Of a stretch of 13,643 nucleotides of DNA, positions 1 through 7,087 are shown in pieces. Both the position numbers and the translations under genes were made by a program. Source of the DNA: an uncultured Ellagibacter sp. (GTDB lineage Bacteria; Actinomycetota; Coriobacteriia; Coriobacteriales; Eggerthellaceae). The stretch lies in assembly GCA_934661105.1 (NCBI GenBank), contig CAKUIV010000044.1:1-13643 (forward strand), in the 5' to 3' direction. Under the pieces are notes generated by a model. It was given only the letters and a program-made list of their open reading frames with translations. It made no database searches and was not told the origin of the DNA. Every line of letters begins with the position of its first letter. The stretch's first letter is position 1.

Positions 1-1892
1 GTGTCGCAGACGACGACGTCGCCCAAAAGCGCGCTCACCGCGCGACGAGCGGCGTCGGGATAGGTAAGCCGGTCGATGAGCGGCTCGCCGATCGCGCCTT
101 CGGGGCGACCCTGCGCCTTCGGGGCGCCGTCGCACGCGTCGTCCGCGCGCAAAACGAGCGACACCTCCCCGTCGCGGCCGGCCTCGGCGATTGCGGACAC
201 GATACGACGGGCGGCGTGCTCGTCGGCCACGAGCAGCGCCGCGACGTCGCTTCCAAGCAGATGCTCGACAAGCGCCTCGTCGCCTTCAGGGGCGGACACT
301 TCGTGGGACAGGGGCGCCACAGCGGCTTCGAAGTCGTCGCCGTGGGCGGAAAGCCACGCGAGAGCAGGGCCCGAAGCCTTCGCGCTCGCGCGCTCGACCT
401 CTTCGAGCGCCCTGATCGACGCCGCGCACGCGCGCTCGGCGTCCTGCGCCGCATCGCGCTCGGCACGAGCGGCTTCCGCCCGCCTCATGGCCTCGCCCAC
501 CCGCACACGGGCCTCCTTCTCGGCAACGTCGAGCGCGGAGAGCTCTTCGGCGAGCTCCTTCGCGTGCGCGCATGCCGCGTCGGCAACCTCCTTCGCACGG
601 TCGAACTGGGCCGAAAGCTCCTGGGTGTGGCCTTCGATGATCTTCATGTGGGCAAGCCCGTTGGCGAGCGCTTCCTTAAGCTCGGCGTGCTTCGCGCGGG
701 CAGCGTTGATGCGCGATTCCAAATCGCGGCTCGCGCGGCCGAGCTCGGTGGCGCGTTTCTCGGTCTCGGCACGCTTCTCGGTGACGTCGGCGTGTCTCGA
801 TTCGAGGGAAGCAACCTTCTCGTCGGCGCGTACGCGAGCGGCGCGTACCTCTTCGAGCTGCGAGGTCGCGGCGTCGAGGTCGGCCTGCGCGGTTTTCTCG
901 CGTGACGCGTTCGCGGCGAGCGACACCGAAAGCTCGCTGGCGCGGGAAACGGCGGCGCGTCTTCTCTCGCGCATGACGAGCACGCCCGACTCGATGCGCT
1001 CGACGGCGCTCGACGCTTGGCGGTGCTTGCGCGTGAGCTCGCCCGCATCGAGGTTCTCCTTGGCGATCTGCTGGTTGAGCTTCTCGGCCGCGGCCTCTGC
1101 CTCCTCGATCTTCGCGCGGCAGCCTTCGAGCTCGGCGGCAACCGCGGCTTCGCGTTCGCTCGCGGCGCCGTGCTTTCCTTGCAACTGGCGCAAGTCGTCC
1201 ACGGCGAGCTTGAGCTTCAGCTCGGAAAGCTCGGCGGAAAGCCCCTGGTAGGTGCGGGCGCGCTTGGCCTTGCGCTCGAGCGGCTTGAGCTGGCGCTCGA
1301 CTTCGGCCGCCACGTCGCGCACGCGTGCAAGGTGCTGGTCCATCTGGGCGAGCTTGCGCTCGCTTTTCGCCTTGCGCTGCTTGTGTTTAAGGGTGCCGGC
1401 GGCTTCCTCGATGAGGGCGCGCCGATCCTCGGGCTTCGACTGCAGGATCGAGTCGAGCGAGCCCTGGGAGATGATGGAATGGGTGCCGGTGCCAAGCCCC
1501 GAATCGTGCAGGATATCGAGCACGTCCATGCGGCGCGCGACAGCGCCGTTGATAAGGTACTCGCTTTCGCCGGAGCGGTACATTCGGCGCGTGATGGCGA
1601 CTTCGGAGTAGTCGACGGGAATGGTGCCGTCGGAATTGTCGAGCACAAGATCGACCTCGGCAAGCCCCGTCGCACGGCGGGCCGAAGAGCCGGCGAAGAT
1701 GACGTCTTCCATCGCCTGGCCGCGCAGGTGCTTGGCGTTGCGCTCGCCGAGCACCCACAAAACCGCATCGGAGATGTTGGACTTCCCCGACCCGTTCGGG
1801 CCCACGATCGCGGTGATGCCGGGCTCGAGCGAGAGCACGCTTCGATCGGCGAACGATTTGAACCCTTTGAGCACGAGGGATTTGAGGTACAT
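1..1892 (-). CDS. smc: Chromosome partition protein SMC (N-terminal part, cut by window edge)
   Basis: SMC is the ATPase subunit of the bacterial condensin that organises and segregates chromosomes with ScpA and ScpB. The reading frame is open from its ATG at 1890-1892 to the window start, giving 630 of the usual ~1,180 residues. Residues 31-38 are the Walker A box GPNGSGKS, after the typical start MYLKSLVLKGFKSFAD. The conserved ISQGSLDSILQSKPEDRR and EEAAGTLKHK stretches follow around residues 137-170. Residues ~175-515 are a charged, Ala/Glu/Arg-rich coiled coil. Residues ~515-630 begin the hinge and end at LLGDVVVCD. The ABC signature, Walker B and second coil lie outside the window. The Shine-Dalgarno AAGGA overlaps the last codons of rnc, whose stop is 6 bp upstream, so the two genes are co-transcribed. 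No in-frame stop interrupts the gene. Confidence 0.97.
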   Translation of the reverse strand, partial: MYLKSLVLKGFKSFADRSVLSLEPGITAIVGPNGSGKSNISDAVLWVLGERNAKHLRGQAMEDVIFAGSSARRATGLAEVDLVLDNSDGTIPVDYSEVAITRRMYRSGESEYLINGAVARRMDVLDILHDSGLGTGTHSIISQGSLDSILQSKPEDRRALIEEAAGTLKHKQRKAKSERKLAQMDQHLARVRDVAAEVERQLKPLERKAKRARTYQGLSAELSELKLKLAVDDLRQLQGKHGAASEREAAVAAELEGCRAKIEEAEAAAEKLNQQIAKENLDAGELTRKHRQASSAVERIESGVLVMRERRRAAVSRASELSVSLAANASREKTAQADLDAATSQLEEVRAARVRADEKVASLESRHADVTEKRAETEKRATELGRASRDLESRINAARAKHAELKEALANGLAHMKIIEGHTQELSAQFDRAKEVADAACAHAKELAEELSALDVAEKEARVRVGEAMRRAEAARAERDAAQDAERACAASIRALEEVERASAKASGPALAWLSAHGDDFEAAVAPLSHEVSAPEGDEALVEHLLGSDVAALLVADEHAARRIVSAIAEAGRDGEVSLVLRADDACDGAPKAQGRPEGAIGEPLIDRLTYPDAARRAVSALLGDVVVCD

Positions 1893-1898
1893 AGGATC

Positions 1899-2789
1899 CT
1901 ATCCTTGATGCTTGTGTTGGCGAGCCGCTTCCTTCTCCGCCTTAGCACGGGCGCGCTGGTCGGCCTTCTCGGCCTTGGCACGGGCCGCGGCTTCCTCCTT
2001 GGCGGCCTTGGCAGCCGCCTTCTCGGCCTTTGCGCGGGCCGCGGCCTCTTCCTTGGCCGCGCGCTCCTCATCGGACATGCCGATGCCGAAGAACTCGGAC
2101 AGGCGCGCGAGCGTGCTCTTGGCCGCCTGGCTTTCGGCTTCCTTCTTCGTGCGGCCGGTGCCGCGTGCAAGGCCCTGGTCGCCCGCGTAGACCTGGGCGA
2201 CGAACGTGCGGTCATGCGGCGGGCCCTGCGTCTCGATGAGCTTGTAGGTCGGCGTGATGCCGTCTTCCTGCAGCTTCTCCTGCAGTGCGCTCTTGGGGTT
2301 TTCGGGCTGCGCCGCCAAATCGAGCGACATATGCGGGATGAGCGTACGGCGCACGAACGTCACCGCGGCGTTGATGCCGCCGTCGAGGTAGAGCGCGGCG
2401 ACGACCGCCTCGTAGACGTTTTCAAGCGCGGAATGCAAACCGCGCTTGCCCGTGCCCGTTTCGGAGGAGCCGAACACGATGATGTCGGCGAACCCGAGCT
2501 TCGCGGCGACGTCGGACAGGCTCGTGCCCGCAACGAGCGCCACCTTGATGCGCGTGAGGCCGCCTTCGTCGATTTCATGGAAGCTGTCGAACGCGATAGC
2601 CGCGACGATGGCGCCGAGAATCGAGTCGCCCAAGAACTCGAGGCGCTCGTAGGAGTACTTCACCGCCTTGCCCTCGGTCGCGGACGGATGCGTGATAGCG
2701 GAAAGCAGGAGCTGTTCCTGCTTGAACTCGTAGCCTAAGATTTCCTGGGCACGCGCGAGTTTTTCTGCTTGTTCTTCTGTTAGCGCCAT
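1899..2789 (-). CDS. rnc: Ribonuclease III
   Basis: RNase III cleaves double-stranded RNA, notably in rRNA precursor processing. The chosen ATG (protein MALTEEQ...) has AAGGTGG upstream, which rules out an in-frame TTG 24 bp earlier. The product is 296 aa. The signature ERLEFLGDS is at residues 48-56, with presumed catalytic E51 and D55. The second cluster reads ENVYEAVVAALYLDGG: E127 matches E. coli E117, but N124 sits where E. coli has the metal ligand D114. A dsRNA-binding domain covers ~165-231 (start PKSALQEKLQ, then GTGRTKKEAESQAAKSTLARL). Residues 239-296 form an unusual Lys/Ala/Glu tail containing an 18-residue repeat. The family is normally ~225-240 aa, so the tail is extra. plsX is 61 bp upstream and smc 6 bp downstream, an order common in bacteria. 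Confidence 0.96.
   Translation of the reverse strand: MALTEEQAEKLARAQEILGYEFKQEQLLLSAITHPSATEGKAVKYSYERLEFLGDSILGAIVAAIAFDSFHEIDEGGLTRIKVALVAGTSLSDVAAKLGFADIIVFGSSETGTGKRGLHSALENVYEAVVAALYLDGGINAAVTFVRRTLIPHMSLDLAAQPENPKSALQEKLQEDGITPTYKLIETQGPPHDRTFVAQVYAGDQGLARGTGRTKKEAESQAAKSTLARLSEFFGIGMSDEERAAKEEAAARAKAEKAAAKAAKEEAAARAKAEKADQRARAKAEKEAARQHKHQG
1966..2061 (-). repeat. Direct repeat (54-bp period) in the rnc 3' end
   Basis: Two ~42-bp copies at 1966-2007 and 2020-2061 are offset by 54 bp, exactly 18 codons. Both encode EEAAARAKAEK with flanking Ala/Lys residues in the RNase III tail. A third, degenerate copy (RARAKAEKEAA) follows towards the stop. The phase-preserving period suggests in-frame duplication within a low-complexity tail. 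Confidence 0.8.
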
Positions 2790-2850
2790 GCTGTATAACC
2801 ACCTTGAATGCAATCGGATTGCGCAACGGAAACGTCGAATCGTTAAAGAC

Positions 2851-3915
2851 TTATTCTACCTGTGCGTCATCTTTCTGGCTCGCCCCCGAAAAGGTTTGCG
2901 CGATTATTCCAGAAACGTTCTCGCGCGCGGCGCGCGCCGTGACGAGAACGCCGTTTTTGATGGCCTTGGCGTTCGACGAGCCGTGCCCGACGACGACCGC
3001 GCCCTTGCACCCGAGCAGCGGCGCGCCGCCGTACGTGTCGGCGCTCATGCGATCCTTGAGCTCGTAGAGCTCGCCTTTGAGCGCAAGCGCGCCGAGCTTC
3101 GCCTTCGTGGAGGAAAGCATCGCCTCCTTGACGAGCCCGAACAGCACCTTCGACGTGCCTTCGATCGTCTTGAGCGTCACATTGCCCGTGAATCCGTCGC
3201 ACACGACGACGTCGAACTCGCCGGAGAGGATGTCGCGCCCCTCGGCGTTGCCCGCGAAGCCCGGGACCTGCTTCTTCATGAGCCCGTAGGTTTTCTGCGC
3301 GAGCTCGTTTCCCTTGGTTTCTTCCTCGCCGATGTTGAGCAGGCCGACTTTCGGGTTGGGAAGCCCCAGGATACGCTCGGCGTACACGCTCGCCATGCGG
3401 GCGAACTGCACGAGATAGGCCGGCTTGCAGTCGGCGTTCGCGCCGACGTCGACGAGAAGCACCGGATGCGCAGGTGCCGGCAGGGGCATGGAGAGCGCGG
3501 GGCGCTGCACGCCCTTCACACGCCCGACGACGAGTGTGGCGGCGGCAAGGCAGGCGCCGGTCGAGCCAGCGGAGAAAAAGCCTTCTGCCGCGCCCTCCTT
3601 CACAAGACGGCAGCCCACGACGAGCGAAGAGTCCTTCTTAGCCCGGACAGCGCGGGCGGGATGCTCGGCCATGCCGATGACCTCGGTGGCCACCTTCGCC
3701 TCGCAGCGATCGTGCTCGGCCGCGAACGGGACGACGACCTCGGCCGGGCCGCAGAGGATGACCTTAAGGCCCGCATCGGCGCCAAGCGCGGCGGCAACGC
3801 CCTCGAGCACGACGCCCGGCGCGTTGTCGCCGCCCATGGCGTCGACGGCGATGACGGTTTCCGACCCTGCGGAGGCTGCGGGCGCGGATGGCACCTCTCG
3901 TTTTCTTCTGGACAT
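2851..3915 (-). CDS. plsX: Phosphate acyltransferase PlsX
   Basis: PlsX interconverts acyl-ACP and acyl-phosphate, the donor used by PlsY to acylate glycerol-3-phosphate in phospholipid synthesis. It is a peripheral membrane enzyme. The ATG at 3913-3915 has AAGGGAA upstream and gives 354 aa, within the family range (~330-350) plus a short N-terminal extension of ~20 residues. Family motifs in order: DAMGGD (25-30), SAGSTGA (115-121), DVGAN (156-160), NIGEEETKG (194-202), DGFTGNVTLKT (240-250), GAPLLGCKG (297-305) and HGSSNAKAI (311-319). A longer reading frame upstream (to 3990) runs through the rpmF terminator and is not believed. rpmF lies 145 bp upstream and rnc 61 bp downstream. No fabD, fabG or acpP lies between plsX and rnc, unlike Bacillus. 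Confidence 0.97.
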   Translation of the reverse strand: MSRRKREVPSAPAASAGSETVIAVDAMGGDNAPGVVLEGVAAALGADAGLKVILCGPAEVVVPFAAEHDRCEAKVATEVIGMAEHPARAVRAKKDSSLVVGCRLVKEGAAEGFFSAGSTGACLAAATLVVGRVKGVQRPALSMPLPAPAHPVLLVDVGANADCKPAYLVQFARMASVYAERILGLPNPKVGLLNIGEEETKGNELAQKTYGLMKKQVPGFAGNAEGRDILSGEFDVVVCDGFTGNVTLKTIEGTSKVLFGLVKEAMLSSTKAKLGALALKGELYELKDRMSADTYGGAPLLGCKGAVVVGHGSSNAKAIKNGVLVTARAARENVSGIIAQTFSGASQKDDAQVE

Positions 3916-3960
3916 ATGGATACGTTCCCTTCGGTTTCGCGCGCACAGCGCCCAAGAGCG

Positions 3961-4007
3961 AAAAAGCCTCCCACTCATCTGCATTCGCACGACAAGCTGG
4001 GAGGCTT
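3961..4007 (-). terminator. Rho-independent terminator/attenuator between rpmF and plsX
   Basis: A 10-bp perfect stem pairs AAGCCTCCCA (3964-3973) with TGGGAGGCTT (3998-4007) around a 24-nt loop. In the minus direction it ends in a run of five U. The other strand also has a T tract (4010-4015), so the site could act both ways, though no plus-strand gene points at it. It lies downstream of rpmF and 46 bp before plsX, so plsX, rnc and smc would depend on readthrough or an unseen promoter. Confidence 0.75.
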
Positions 4008-4060
4008 CCTTTTTTGCCTATGAAGAAGCTAGCAAGCAAGCGCTAAAGCGCGAGCAGCAG

Positions 4061-4240
4061 CTATTCGGTCTCGATGACCTCGCGGTTCTTGTAGAAGCCG
4101 CAGTTCGGGCACACGCGATGCGGAAGTTTCACTTCGCCGCACTGCGGGCACACGGAACGAGCGGGCGCATCGATGCGATCGTTTGCGCTGCGACGATGAT
4201 GAGTGCTTGCACGACCCATTTTTTGCTTAGGTACTGCCAT
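4061..4240 (-). CDS. rpmF: 50S ribosomal protein L32
   Basis: L32 is a small zinc-binding protein of the large ribosomal subunit. The 59-aa product starts MAVPKQKMGRASTHHRRS, the classical L32 N-terminus. Two Cys pairs, C31-x2-C34 and C44-x2-C47, form the zinc ribbon of the four-Cys L32 type. The ATG at 4238-4240 follows a strong AAGGAG eight bases upstream; the stop is TAG at 4061-4063. In many bacteria the gene directly follows the DUF177/yceD gene. Here that partner is at 8285-8884, about 4 kb away behind an unrelated transporter module, so rpmF probably uses its own promoter (4314-4342). Confidence 0.97.
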   Translation of the reverse strand: MAVPKQKMGRASTHHRRSANDRIDAPARSVCPQCGEVKLPHRVCPNCGFYKNREVIETE

Positions 4241-4261
4241 AATCTAGCTCCTTCTACACAC

Positions 4262-4284
4262 CGAGCGGATTTCCGAACCGCTCG
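4262..4284 (-). promoter_or_regulatory. Hairpin in the rpmF leader
   Basis: A perfect 7-bp inverted repeat, CGAGCGG / CCGCTCG with a 9-nt loop, lies in the putative rpmF 5' leader, about 10 nt upstream of the Shine-Dalgarno. No U run follows, so it is not a terminator. A role in translational control or message stability is only inferred from position. Confidence 0.4.
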
Positions 4285-4313
4285 TATATCACTTGGTAAA
4301 CACGCGAAGAGAT

Positions 4314-4342
4314 ATGATAGCAAATGAACGCCTTGAGCGCAA
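4314..4342 (-). promoter_or_regulatory. Putative promoter of rpmF
   Basis: On the minus strand, TTGCGC (4337-4342) and TATCAT (4314-4319) are separated by 17 bp, a sigma-70-type arrangement. The -10 is good (5/6) and the -35 is weak (3/6). Transcription would start near 4307 and give a leader of roughly 65 nt containing the 4262-4284 hairpin. A promoter is expected here because the upstream gene (4511-5521) ends in a terminator. Confidence 0.4.
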
Positions 4343-4412
4343 GCGTTTTTGCGTGTTTCACGGCAACTTACGACCGTCCGCCCGTCGAAACGAGCCGACT
4401 GAAGCGCATGGA

Positions 4413-4459
4413 CAAGGAAACCCCGCGCAGGCGTCGCGGTTTGCTTCGCCGGTGCGGGG
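4413..4459 (-). terminator. Probable terminator of the MFS-hydrolase operon
   Basis: On the minus strand CCCCGC (complement of 4454-4459) pairs with GCGGGG (complement of 4421-4426), with an inner GGCG/CGCC pairing, followed by TTTCCTT. It begins 52 bp after the hydrolase stop. The U tract is broken, so strength is uncertain. The rest of 4241-4510 holds only the rpmF promoter and leader; no gene is seen. Confidence 0.55.
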
Positions 4460-4510
4460 CTGGAGGACAAGAGCCGCAGCGCGTTTCCGCCCCGCGGCGA
4501 GGTTCGCTTT

Positions 4511-5521
4511 CTACACGAACGAGGGCACGAGCTTCACCTCGGGAAGCGGCGTGCGCGGGTTCTTCTCGCGATCGATGCCCGACAAGGTGTCGGCGAAGTC
4601 GATGAAGCGGTCCATGTTGCGCGAAGTCTTGAACCACGCATCGCCGTGCTCCGCCCCTTCGACGAGCTCGAGGACTGCGCGCTTGTCGGAAAGCTCGTCT
4701 TTCATGAGGTCGTACTGCTTGTGCGGGTCGGCCGAGCGGTACGCGACGCACTCGCCGTCGTTCAGCCCTTCGAGCGTCTCGTAGAGCGCCACCGACTGGC
4801 CGAACGGAACGACCGCGTCTCCCGTGCCGTGCTGGATGAGCATCGGCGGCACGTTCTCGGGACGACGCTTGATGGCCTTGATGGGGCTTGCCATCTCGCA
4901 GCGCTCCTCGGGCTCGGCCACGATGCAGAAGCCCATGAGTTGATCGGGAGGCGACATCGGGTTGTCGCCGTCGTCGCGGTGCCCCGTCTGGTGCTCGCAG
5001 ACGTACAGGTCGGACACGCCGTACATCGAGAAGCAGCCCTGCACCGTGGAGTCGCCGCAGTCGCCGAGCAGGCAGTCCTCGAAGTCGAGGTCGTCGTTGG
5101 TGGCGGCGACCGTCTGGGCGATATGCCCGCCCGAGGAATTGCCGCACACGATGATGCAGCTCGGGTCGAGGTTGTAGCTCTCGGCGTGGTTGCGCAAAAA
5201 GCGGATAGCCGCCTTGACGTCGTTCACCTGGGCAGGCCACTTCGCGTCGGAGCTCAAGCGATACCCCACGCTCGCCACGGCGTAGCCCTGAGACGCCGCC
5301 TGGAACAGGCCCGCGATGTTGTCGGCGCGCTTGAAGCGGAATTTCCAGGCGCCGCCGTGCACGGCGACGACCACCGGGAAGGGACCTTCCCCTTCGTCGG
5401 GAAGCACGAGGTCGAGCTTTTGACGCTCATGCGCGTCGGCGTAGGGAACGTCGAGGTGGGCGCGCTTGAACTGGCTCATGTCAACGGCCTTGAACGGCGC
5501 TTCTTCTTTCACTTCTGTCAT
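4511..5521 (-). CDS. Alpha/beta hydrolase, HSL/BD-FAE-like esterase
   Basis: The 336-aa protein has the hallmarks of the hormone-sensitive-lipase type of alpha/beta hydrolases, mostly carboxylesterases or deacetylases on small ester substrates. HGGAW (55-59) supplies the oxyanion hole. GNSSGG (127-132) is the nucleophile elbow with S129, D235 in HGTGDAVVPF is the likely acid, and H292 in EGAEHGDAWF is the likely base, so the triad looks intact. No signal peptide or membrane segment is seen; with nine Cys in 122-258 it should be cytoplasmic. The ATG at 5519-5521 follows AGGAG. It lies 31 bp downstream of the MFS gene on the same strand, so the two are probably co-transcribed and the enzyme may process what the transporter imports. 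The substrate cannot be told from sequence. Peptidase S9-like activity is a less likely alternative. Confidence 0.88.
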   Translation of the reverse strand: MTEVKEEAPFKAVDMSQFKRAHLDVPYADAHERQKLDLVLPDEGEGPFPVVVAVHGGAWKFRFKRADNIAGLFQAASQGYAVASVGYRLSSDAKWPAQVNDVKAAIRFLRNHAESYNLDPSCIIVCGNSSGGHIAQTVAATNDDLDFEDCLLGDCGDSTVQGCFSMYGVSDLYVCEHQTGHRDDGDNPMSPPDQLMGFCIVAEPEERCEMASPIKAIKRRPENVPPMLIQHGTGDAVVPFGQSVALYETLEGLNDGECVAYRSADPHKQYDLMKDELSDKRAVLELVEGAEHGDAWFKTSRNMDRFIDFADTLSGIDREKNPRTPLPEVKLVPSFV

Positions 5522-5552
5522 GATGCGTTTCTCCTATTCGAATCCGCAAGCC

Positions 5553-6857
5553 CTACGCGACCTCGGTCGTGACCTCATCGGCGTTCGTCTTGCCCTTGCC
5601 TTTTTTCAGGACGAGCCCCACGATGCCGACGATGCCGCACACGATGCAGAGGATCGCTCCCATCCACATGTCGGCCGAGTACTGGGCGGCGCTCGGTGCG
5701 AACTGGTACAGACCGAGGTTCGGGGCGAGCGCGAGCGACGCCGCGGTGTAGTACGAGGAGACGAACACGGCGATCTTCACGCCGGTCTGGCAGAAGGCGC
5801 CGATCTTGCCCTTCACGGAATCGGGCGCGCCGTCGGCGGCGGAGGCCATGGAGTTGATCATGAGCTGCAGGCCGAAGAAGCTGAACAGGCACATCGAGAC
5901 GGCGATTCCGATGAAGGAGCGCATATTGACGATGATGAGGAACGCAGCCGCCATGCCGAACAGGCAGAGCACGCGCCCGCCCAAGCGCTTCGTCACGCTG
6001 AAGATCGGACCGAAGAAGGCGCTCACGACCATGCCGAAGATCATCGAGATGGAAGAGAGCGTGCCGGTCGTTGCGGCGTCGCCGATGCCGAGCTCGCTCA
6101 CGAGCGAGGACAGGCTCACGGTCATGCCCTGGAACACGAGCGTGAAGAAGAACACGAGGAAGATGCATACCCAGGACGAAAGCGGGATGCGGTCTTTTTT
6201 GGCGGACGCGGTTGCCTTGTCGGCAGCGTCGGCCTTCTTCTCGGGCGCGGCCATCTCGGGTTCTTTCATGAAGAGAAGCACGAGCACGAACGCCACGGTG
6301 ACGATAAGGTAGGCAAGAAACACCATATGCCAGCCGATCGTGGCCAAGATACCGCCGACCTGCATGAACACGATGTTGCCGAGCGAACCTGCGACCTGGG
6401 TAAATCCCATGTAACGCCCGAGCTCCTTGCCCGAGAAGAACATATACATGAGGCTCACCTCGACGCCGAGACACGACGCCTGGCCAATGCCGAAGAGGAA
6501 GCGGCACGCAAGGATCGCATAGAGGTTGTCGATGAAGAACGGCGCCACACCCATGACGACCATGAGCGCGGTCGCGCAAAGCAGGATGGTGCGGAAGCGC
6601 ACCTTCGTGCCGGCGACGAGGCCGATCAGAATGGTGACGGGGATGCCGACGAGCGACGGCAACGTGTAGATGTACATGACCGTGGTGCGATCGAAGTCGG
6701 GAAACGCGTTGTAGAGCGTTTGCAGCGCCGGCGACACGGTCATCGTCGAGCACACGACGAAATACAGCGAGAGAATCGCTATAAGGATCTTCGTCTTCTC
6801 CCCTTTTGACAGATTGGCGATTTGCTCTTTGGTAAGAGCCTTCGATGAGGATGCCAT
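5553..6857 (-). CDS. MFS transporter (12 predicted membrane segments)
   Basis: A 434-aa major facilitator superfamily permease. Hydrophobic segments fall near residues 23-40, 60-82, 90-108, 113-130, 155-172, 177-197, 229-246, 266-284, 294-312, 315-335, 352-375 and 398-417. A charged Lys/Ala cytoplasmic loop (about 199-225) joins the two six-helix halves, and the C-terminus is Lys-rich. GLVAGTKVRFRT (79-90) is a degenerate version of the family's loop 2-3 motif. The ATG at 6855-6857 is chosen because AAGGAGGG sits just upstream; the longer frame to 7040 crosses the regulatory region. The hydrolase follows after 31 bp and the LysR gene is divergent. The direction is probably uptake of a small organic solute, but the substrate is unknown. 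The N-terminus (SKALTKEQIANLSKGEK) has no signal peptide. Confidence 0.9.
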   Translation of the reverse strand: MASSSKALTKEQIANLSKGEKTKILIAILSLYFVVCSTMTVSPALQTLYNAFPDFDRTTVMYIYTLPSLVGIPVTILIGLVAGTKVRFRTILLCATALMVVMGVAPFFIDNLYAILACRFLFGIGQASCLGVEVSLMYMFFSGKELGRYMGFTQVAGSLGNIVFMQVGGILATIGWHMVFLAYLIVTVAFVLVLLFMKEPEMAAPEKKADAADKATASAKKDRIPLSSWVCIFLVFFFTLVFQGMTVSLSSLVSELGIGDAATTGTLSSISMIFGMVVSAFFGPIFSVTKRLGGRVLCLFGMAAAFLIIVNMRSFIGIAVSMCLFSFFGLQLMINSMASAADGAPDSVKGKIGAFCQTGVKIAVFVSSYYTAASLALAPNLGLYQFAPSAAQYSADMWMGAILCIVCGIVGIVGLVLKKGKGKTNADEVTTEVA

Positions 6858-6876
6858 GATTGCCCTCCTTGGATTC

Positions 6877-6892
6877 CGCGGTCGCAACCGCG
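6877..6892 (-). promoter_or_regulatory. Hairpin upstream of the MFS ribosome-binding site
   Basis: CGCGGT and ACCGCG form a 6-bp stem with a 4-nt loop, ending 19 bp before the MFS start codon and directly adjoining its Shine-Dalgarno. It may stabilise the leader or modulate translation. Function is inferred from position only. Confidence 0.3.
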
Positions 6893-6965
6893 TAGGGGCG
6901 GGCCGAATCGATGCCGTGCATCTCGCTTCCCCTAGCCTGTTGCCCGCCGCGAGACAGCGCGAATT

Positions 6966-7030
6966 ATTTCGCAACAGGCAAAGCGAAATCCAATAGAAGG
7001 TGTCATGGTATGATAAAGAAGTTTTATACC
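6966..7030. promoter_or_regulatory. Candidate LysR operator region between the divergent genes
   Basis: The 230-bp divergent intergenic region becomes AT-richer here. Two dyads stand out. ATTTCGC (6966-6972) and GCGAAAT (6983-6989) form a perfect 7-bp inverted repeat with a 10-bp spacer. A 24-bp imperfect dyad at 7007-7030 starts GGTAT and ends ATACC. It contains TATGAT (plus strand, 7009-7014) and TATAAA (minus strand, complement of 7023-7028), either of which could be a -10 box. LysR-type regulators typically bind AT-rich dyads between themselves and a divergent target. No convincing -35 elements were found. Confidence 0.5.
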
Positions 7031-7087
7031 AGCAGCTCAATACGTTGAGATTCGCTTTGAGCCGCCCTGTCGAGAGAACAGGTGCCC

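Noticed and set aside
1891..1902. 12-bp palindrome ATAGGATCCTAT covering the smc start
   Set aside because: Short, and made largely by the overlap of the rnc stop with the smc start and ribosome site; probably chance.
1017..2738. A 573-codon open frame on the plus strand, opposite smc and rnc
   Set aside because: It lies antisense to two certain genes with matching codon phase. GC-rich codons leave few stops in that frame, and the translation resembles no family.
2788..4023. 411-codon plus-strand frame over plsX
   Set aside because: Shadow of plsX, which carries all the family motifs on the minus strand.
5466..6809. Long plus-strand open frame opposite the MFS and hydrolase genes, rich in His, Asp and Glu
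   Set aside because: Its composition is the complement of membrane-helix codons. The minus-strand frame has a clear MFS pattern and a good ribosome-binding site.
5553..7040. Longer MFS protein starting at 7040
   Set aside because: The extra 61 residues are translated from the regulatory region, while AAGGAGGG precedes the ATG at 6855-6857.
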